From NCBI GenBank assembly GCA_032622095.1, contig CP136062.1, positions 225,756,578 through 225,820,577 on the forward strand: 64,000 nt of DNA, in the 5' to 3' direction. Shown piece after piece: positions 57,137-64,000 of this stretch. Under the pieces are notes generated by a model. It had not been told where the DNA came from, ran no database searches, and was given only the letters and a program-made list of their open reading frames with translations. Numbering within the stretch: position 1 is the first letter of the stretch; every line of letters begins with the position of its first letter. The position numbers were made by a program, and so were the translations under genes. Origin of the DNA: Siphonodentalium dalli. Lineage: Eukaryota > Mollusca > Scaphopoda > Gadilida > Siphonodentaliidae.

Positions 57137-60100
57137 AACGACCACAGCGCCGTATCCTCTAATAACACAGACACTAACTACATTCATTAACGACCACAGC
57201 GCCGTATCCCACAATAACACACACCACTAAATTCATTAACGACCACAGCGCCGTATCCGACAATAACACACACCCACTACATTCATTAACGACCACAGCG
57301 CCGTATCCCCCAATAACACACACACCCACTACATTCATTAACGACCACAGCGCCGTATCCCCCAATAACACACACACCCACTACATTCATTAACGACCAC
57401 AGCGCCGTATCCTCTAATAACACACACCCACTACATACATTAACGACCACATCGCCGTATCCTCTAATAACACACACCTATTACATTCATTAACGACCAC
57501 AGCACCGTATCCCCTAATAACACACACCCATTACATTCATTAACGACCAAAGCGCCGTATCCCCTAATAACACACACCCACTACATTCATTAACGACCAC
57601 AGCGCCGTATCCCCTAATAACACACACCCATTACATTCCTTAACGACCACAGCGCCGTATCCTCTAATAACACACATCCACGTGACTACATTCATTAACG
57701 ACCACAGCGCCGTATCCCATAATAACAAACACCCATTACATTCATTAACGACCACATCGCCGTATCCCCTAATAACACACACCCATTACATTCATTAACG
57801 ACCACAGCGCCGTATCCCCTAATAACACACACCCATTACATGCATTAACGACCACAGCGCCGTATCCCCTAATAACACATACCCACTACATTCATTAACG
57901 ACCACAGCGCCGTTTCCCCTAACAACACACACCTATTACATTCATTAACGACCACAACGCCGTATCCCCTAATCACACGCACACACATTACATTCATTAA
58001 CGACCACAGCGCCGTATCCTCTAATAACACACACCCACTACATTCATTAACGACCACAGCGCCGTACCCTCTAATGACACACACCCACTACATTCATTAA
58101 CGACCACAGCGCCGTATCCTCTAATAACACACACCCACTACATTCATTAACGACCACAGCGCGCCGTATCCCCTAATAACACCCACCCACTACATTCATT
58201 AACGACCACAGCGCCGTTTCCTTTAATAACACACACCCACTACATTCATTAACGACCACAGTGCCGTATTCTCTAATGACACACACCCACTACATTCATT
58301 AACGACCACAGCGCCGTATCCTCTAATAACACACACCCACTACATTCATTAACGACCACAGCGCCGTATCCTCTAATAACACACACCCACTAGCGCCGTA
58401 TCCTCTAATAACACACACCCACTACATTCATTAACGACCACAGCGCCGTACCCTCTAATAACACACACCCACTACATTCATTAACGACCACAGCGCCGTA
58501 TCCTTTAATAACACACACCCACTACATTCATTAACGACCACAGTGCCGTATCGTCTAATGACACACACCCACTACATTCATTAACGACCACAGCGCCGTA
58601 TCCTCTAATAACACACACCCACTACATTCATTAACGACCACTGCGCCGTATCCTCTAATAACACACACCCACTACATTCATTAACGACCACAGCGCCATA
58701 TCCTCTAATAACACACACCCACTACATTCATTAACGACCACAGCGCCGTATCCTCTAATAACACACACCCACTAGCGCCTTATCCTCTAATAACACACAC
58801 CTACTACATTCATTAACGACCACAGCGCCGTATCCTCTAATAACACACACCCACTACATTCATTAACGACCACAGCGCCGTATCATCTAATACACACACA
58901 CCCACTATATTCATTAACGACCACAGCGCCGTATCCTCTAATAACACACACCCACTACATTCATTAATGACCACAGCGCGACGTACCCCTAATAACACCC
59001 ACCCACTACATTCATTAACGACCACAGCGCCGTATCCCCTAATAACACCCACCCACTACATTCATTAACGACCACAGCGCCGTATCCTCTAATAACACAC
59101 ACCCACTACATTCATTAACGACCACAGCGCCGTATCCTCTAATAACACACACCCACTACATTCATTAACGACCACAGCGCCGTATCTTCTAATGACACAC
59201 ACCCACTGCATTCATTAACGACCACATTGCCGTATCCTCTAATGACACACACCCACTACATTCATTAACGACCACAGCGCCGTATCCTCTAATAACACAC
59301 ATCCACTACATTCATTAACGACCACAGCGCCGTATCACCTAATAACACACACCCACTACATTCATTAACGACCACAGCGCCGTATCCTCTAATAACACAC
59401 ACCCACTACATTCATTAACGACTACAGTACCGCATCCCCCATTATCGCACACCCACTACATTCATTAACGACCACATTGCCGTATCCTCTAATGACACAC
59501 ACCCATTACATTCATTAACGACCACAGCGCCGTATCCTCTAATGACACACACCCACTACATTCATTAACGACCACAGCGCCGTATCCTCTAATAACACAT
59601 ACCCACTACATTCATTAACGACCACAGCGCCGTATCATCTAATAACACACACCCACTACATTCATTAACGACCATAGCGCGCCGTATCCTCTAATGACAC
59701 ACACCCACTATATTCATTAACGACCACATCGCCGTATCCTCTAATAACACACACCCACTACATTCATTAACGACAACAGCGCCGTATCCTCTAATAACAC
59801 ACACCCACTACATTCATTAACGACCACAGTGCCGTATCCTCTAATGACACACACCCACTACATTCATTAACGACCACAGCGCCGCATCCTTTAATAACAC
59901 CCACCCTCTACATTCATTAACGATCACAGTGCCGTATCCTCTAATAACACACACCCACTACATTCATTAACGACCACAGCGCCGTATCCTCTAATAACAC
60001 ACACCCACTACATTCATTAACGACCACAGCGCCGTATCCTCTAATGACACACACCCACTACATTCATTAACGACCACAGCGCCGTATCCTCTAATAACAC

Positions 60101-63100
60101 ACACCCACTACATTCATTAACGACCGCAGTACCGCATCCTCTAATAACACCCACCCTCTACATTCATTAACGATCACAGTACCGCATCCTCTAATAACAC
60201 CCACCATCTACATTCATTAACGACCACAGCGCCGTATCCTCTAATAACACCCACCCACTACATTCATTAACGACCACAGCGCCGTATCCTCTAATGACAC
60301 ACGCCCACTAGCGCCGTATCCTCTAATAACACTCACCCACTACATTCATTAACGACCACAGAGCCGTATCCTCTAATAACACACACCCACTAGCGCCGTA
60401 TCCTCTAATAACACACGCCCACTACATTCATTAACGACCACAGTACCGCATCCTCTAATAACACCCACCCTCTACATTCATTAACGACCACAGCACCCTA
60501 TCCTCTAATAACACACACCCACTACATGCATTAACGACCACAGCGCCGTATCCCTCAATAACACACACCCACTACATTCATTAACGGCCACAGCGCGGTT
60601 TCCCTCAATAACACACACCCACTACATTCATTAACGACCACAGCGCCGTATCCTCTATTAACACACACCCACTACATTCATTAACGACTACAGTGCCGTA
60701 TCCTCTAATGACACAAACCCACTACATTCATTAACGACCACAGCGCCGTATCATCTAATGACACACACCCACTACATTCATTAACGATCACAGCGCCGTA
60801 TCCTCTATTAACACACACCCACTACATTCATTAACGACCACAGCGCCGATTCCTCTAATAACACACACCCACTACATTCATTAACGACCACAGCGCCGTA
60901 TCCTCTAATAACACACACCCACTACATTCATTAACGACCACAGCGCCGTATCCTGTAATGATACACACCCACTACATTCATTAACGACCACAGCGCCGTA
61001 TCCTCTAATAACACATACCCACTACATTCATTAACGACCACAGCGCCGTATCGTCTAATAACACACACCCACTACATTCATTAACGACCATAGCGCGCCG
61101 TATCCTCTAATGACACACACCCACTATATTCATTAACGACCACAGCGCCGTATCCTCTAATAACACACACCCACTACATTCATTAACGACAACAGTGCCG
61201 TATCCTCTAATGACACACACCCACTACATTCATTAACGACCACAGTGCCGTATCCTCTAATGACACACACCCACTACATTCATTAACGACCACAGCGCCG
61301 CATCCTTTAATAACACCCACCCTCTACATTCATTAACGATCACAGTGCCGTATCCTCTAATAACACACACCCACTACATTCATTAACGACCACAGCGCCG
61401 TATCCTCTAATAACACACACCCACTACATTCATTAACGACCACAGCGCCGTATCCTCTAATGACACACACCCACTACATTCATTAACGACCACAGCGCCG
61501 TATCCTCTAATAACACACACCAACTACATTCATTAACGACCACAGTACCGCATCCTCTAATAACACCCACCCTCTACATTCATTAACGATCACAGTACCG
61601 CATCCTCTAATGACACCCACCATCTACATTCATTAACGTCCACAGCGCCGTAACATCTAATAACACCCACCCACTACATTCATTAACGACCACAGCGCCG
61701 TATCCTCTAATGACACACGCCCACTAGCGCCGTATCCTCTAATAACACTCACCCACTACATTCATTAACGACCACAGAGACGTATCCTCTAATAACACAC
61801 ACCCACTAGCGCCGTATCCTCTAATAACACACACCCACTACATTCATTAACGACCACAGCACCGTATCCTCTAATAACACACACCCACTACATGCATTAA
61901 CGACCACAGCGCCGTATCCCTCAATAACACACACCCACTACATTCATTAACGGCCACAGCGCGGTTTCCCTCAATAACACACACCCACTACATTCATTAA
62001 CGACCACAGCGCCGTATCCTCTATTAACACACACCCACTACATTCATTAACGACTACAGTGCCGTATCCTCTAATGACACAAACCCACTACATGCATTAA
62101 CGACCACAGCGCCGTATCCTCTATTAACACACACCCACTACATTCATTAACGACCACAGCGCCGATTCCTCTAATAACACACACCCACTACATTCATTAA
62201 CGACCACAGCGCCGTATCCTCTAATAACACACACCCACTACATTCATTAACGACCACAGCGCCGTATCCTCTAATGATATACACCCACTACATTCATTAA
62301 CGACCACAGTGCCGTATCCTCTAATGACACACACCCACTACATTCATTAACGACCACAGCGCCGTATCCTGTAATAACACACACCCACTACATGCATTAA
62401 CGACCACTGCGCTGTATCCTTTAATAACACACACCCACTACATTCATTAACGACTACAGTGCCGTATCCTCTAATGACACACACCCTCTACATTCATTAA
62501 CGACCACAGCGCCGTATCCTCTAATGACACACACCCACTACATTCATTAACGACCACAGCGCCGTATCCTCTAATGACACACACCCACTACATTCATTAA
62601 CGACCACAGTGTCGTATCCTCTAATAACACACCCACTACATTCATTAACGACCACAGCGCCGTATCCTCTAATAACACACACCCACTACATTCATTAACG
62701 ACCACAGAGCCGTATCCTCTAATAACACACACCCACTAGCGCCATATCCTCTTATAACACACACCCACTACATGCATTAACGACCACAGTACCGCATCCT
62801 CTAATAACACCCACCCTCTACATTCATTAACGACCACAGCACCGTATCCTCTAATAACACACACCCACTACATGCATTAACGACCACAGCGCCGTATCCC
62901 TCAATAACACACACCCACTACATTCATTAACGGCCACAGCGCGGTTTCCCTCAATAACACACACCCACTACATTCATTAACGACCACAGCGCTGTATCCT
63001 CTATTAACACACACCCACTTCATTCATTAACGACTACAGTGTCGTATCCTCTAATGACACAAACCCACTACATTCATTAACGACCACAGCGCCGTATCAT

Positions 63101-64000
63101 CTAATGACACACACCCACTACATTCATTAACGACCAGAGCGCCGTATCCTGTAATAACACACACCCACTACATTCATTAACGACCACATCGCCGTATCCT
63201 CTAATACCACGTCCTCTACATTCATTAACGACCACAGCGCCGTATCCTCTAATAACACACACCCACTACATTCATTAACGACCACTGCGCCGCATCCTTT
63301 AATAACACACACCCACTACATTCATTAACGACAACAGTGCCGTATCCTCTAATGACACACACCCTCTACATTCATTAACGACCACAGCGCCGTATCCTCT
63401 AATGACACACACCCACTACATTCATTAACGACCACAGCGCCGTATCCTCTAATGACACACACCCACTACATTCATTAACGACCACAGTGTCGTATCCTCT
63501 AATAACACACCCACTACATTCATTAACGACCACAGCGCCGTATCCTCTAATAACACACACCCACTACATTCATTAACGACCACAGAGCCGTATCCTCTAA
63601 TAACACACACCCACTAGCGCCGTATCCTCTAATAACACACACCCACTACATTCATTAACGACCACAGTACCGCATCCTCTAATAACACCCACCCTCTACA
63701 TTCATTAACGACCACAGCACCGTATCCTCTAATAACACACACCCACTACATGCATTAACGACCACAGCGCCGTATCCCTCAATAACACACACCCACTACA
63801 TTCATTAACGGCCACAGCGCGGTTTCCCTCAATAACACACACCCACTACATTCATTAACGACCACAGCGCCGTATCCTCTATTAACACACACCCACTACA
63901 TGCATTAACGACTACAGTGTCGTATCCTCTAATGACACAAACCCACTACATTCATTAACGACCACAGCGCCGTATCATCTAATGACACACACCCACTACA
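57137..64000. repeat. 50-bp satellite/minisatellite array
   Basis: About 137 head-to-tail copies of a 50-bp unit: ACATTCATTAACGACCACAG, CGCCGTATCCTCTAATAACA, CACACCCACT. Variants include AATGACAC, CACAGTACCGCATCC and CGGCCACAGCGCGGTTTCCC. Eight or so units are 32 bp long and lack the 18 bases between CCCACTA and GCGCC. Frames on the minus strand stay open for 60-70 codons only because of the repeat composition. The array continues past the window end. Confidence 0.97.
60301..64000. repeat. Higher-order copies within the 50-bp array
   Basis: The CGGCCACAGCGCGG variant unit recurs at 60586, 61952, 62932 and 63810 (intervals 1366, 980 and 878). The ACGCCCACTAGCGCC short unit recurs at 60301 and 61717. 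Blocks of units were therefore duplicated with internal losses, more recently than the first 3 kb of the array. Confidence 0.85.

Noticed and set aside
57174-63312. Repeated minus-strand frames of 60-70 codons encoding VVVNECSGCVLLEDTALWSL-like repeats
   Set aside because: The 50-bp unit has no stop in most minus-strand frames, so long frames arise by composition; start codons and ends vary randomly with indels.

Overview
The window is animal nuclear DNA: spliced exons with GT/AG borders, an APE-type LINE, an LTR retroelement, several families of inverted-repeat DNA transposons, and two very large tandem arrays. The base composition is AT-rich. The LINE type, the hairpin MITEs and a BPI/LBP-like gene fit a marine invertebrate, perhaps a mollusc. 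That placement is an inference and I cannot name the species.

Layout. 1-24902 is a satellite array with a 56-bp unit, arranged as a nested higher-order repeat: one copy of 9646 bp, one of 9198 bp and a third cut off by a 100-N assembly gap (24903-25002). 25003-26700 is unique or repeat-littered DNA with no gene I can support. 27031-41634 (minus strand) is a long CR1/L2/Jockey-type LINE. It has an ORF1 with an RRM-like region, zinc knuckles and an SGNH esterase, followed by endonuclease and reverse transcriptase regions. Its ORF1 is split by a 7201-bp LTR element (33476-40676) with two identical 212-bp LTRs, a tRNA-Ser-type primer binding site, a polypurine tract and a 5-bp target duplication. 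This LTR element carries no gag or reverse transcriptase. It carries one intact 1139-codon ORF with no family I recognise and a small remnant that looks like the integrase C-terminus. This is the most unusual object in the window.

42486-54942 (plus strand) holds five exons that join in phase and read as part of the C-terminal lipid-binding barrel of a BPI/LBP/CETP-family protein. N-terminal exons and the last exons are not visible. The introns are full of transposable elements: a piggyBac-like MITE with TTAA ends, palindromic hairpin elements, two foldback elements with one nested in an arm of the other and 9-bp target duplications, a 3.9-kb inverted-repeat structure, and minisatellites. One minisatellite copies the exon 1 splice donor five times in frame. 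55291-57115 is an element with inverted repeats of about 220 bp. 57137-64000 is a second tandem array with a 50-bp unit that runs off the window.

How the parts relate: the two arrays bracket about 32 kb of non-array sequence in which one cellular gene is spread out by transposon insertions. The LTR insertion is young (LTRs identical). The LINE it hit is still almost open but has in-frame stop codons. No rRNA, tRNA gene or CRISPR array was seen.
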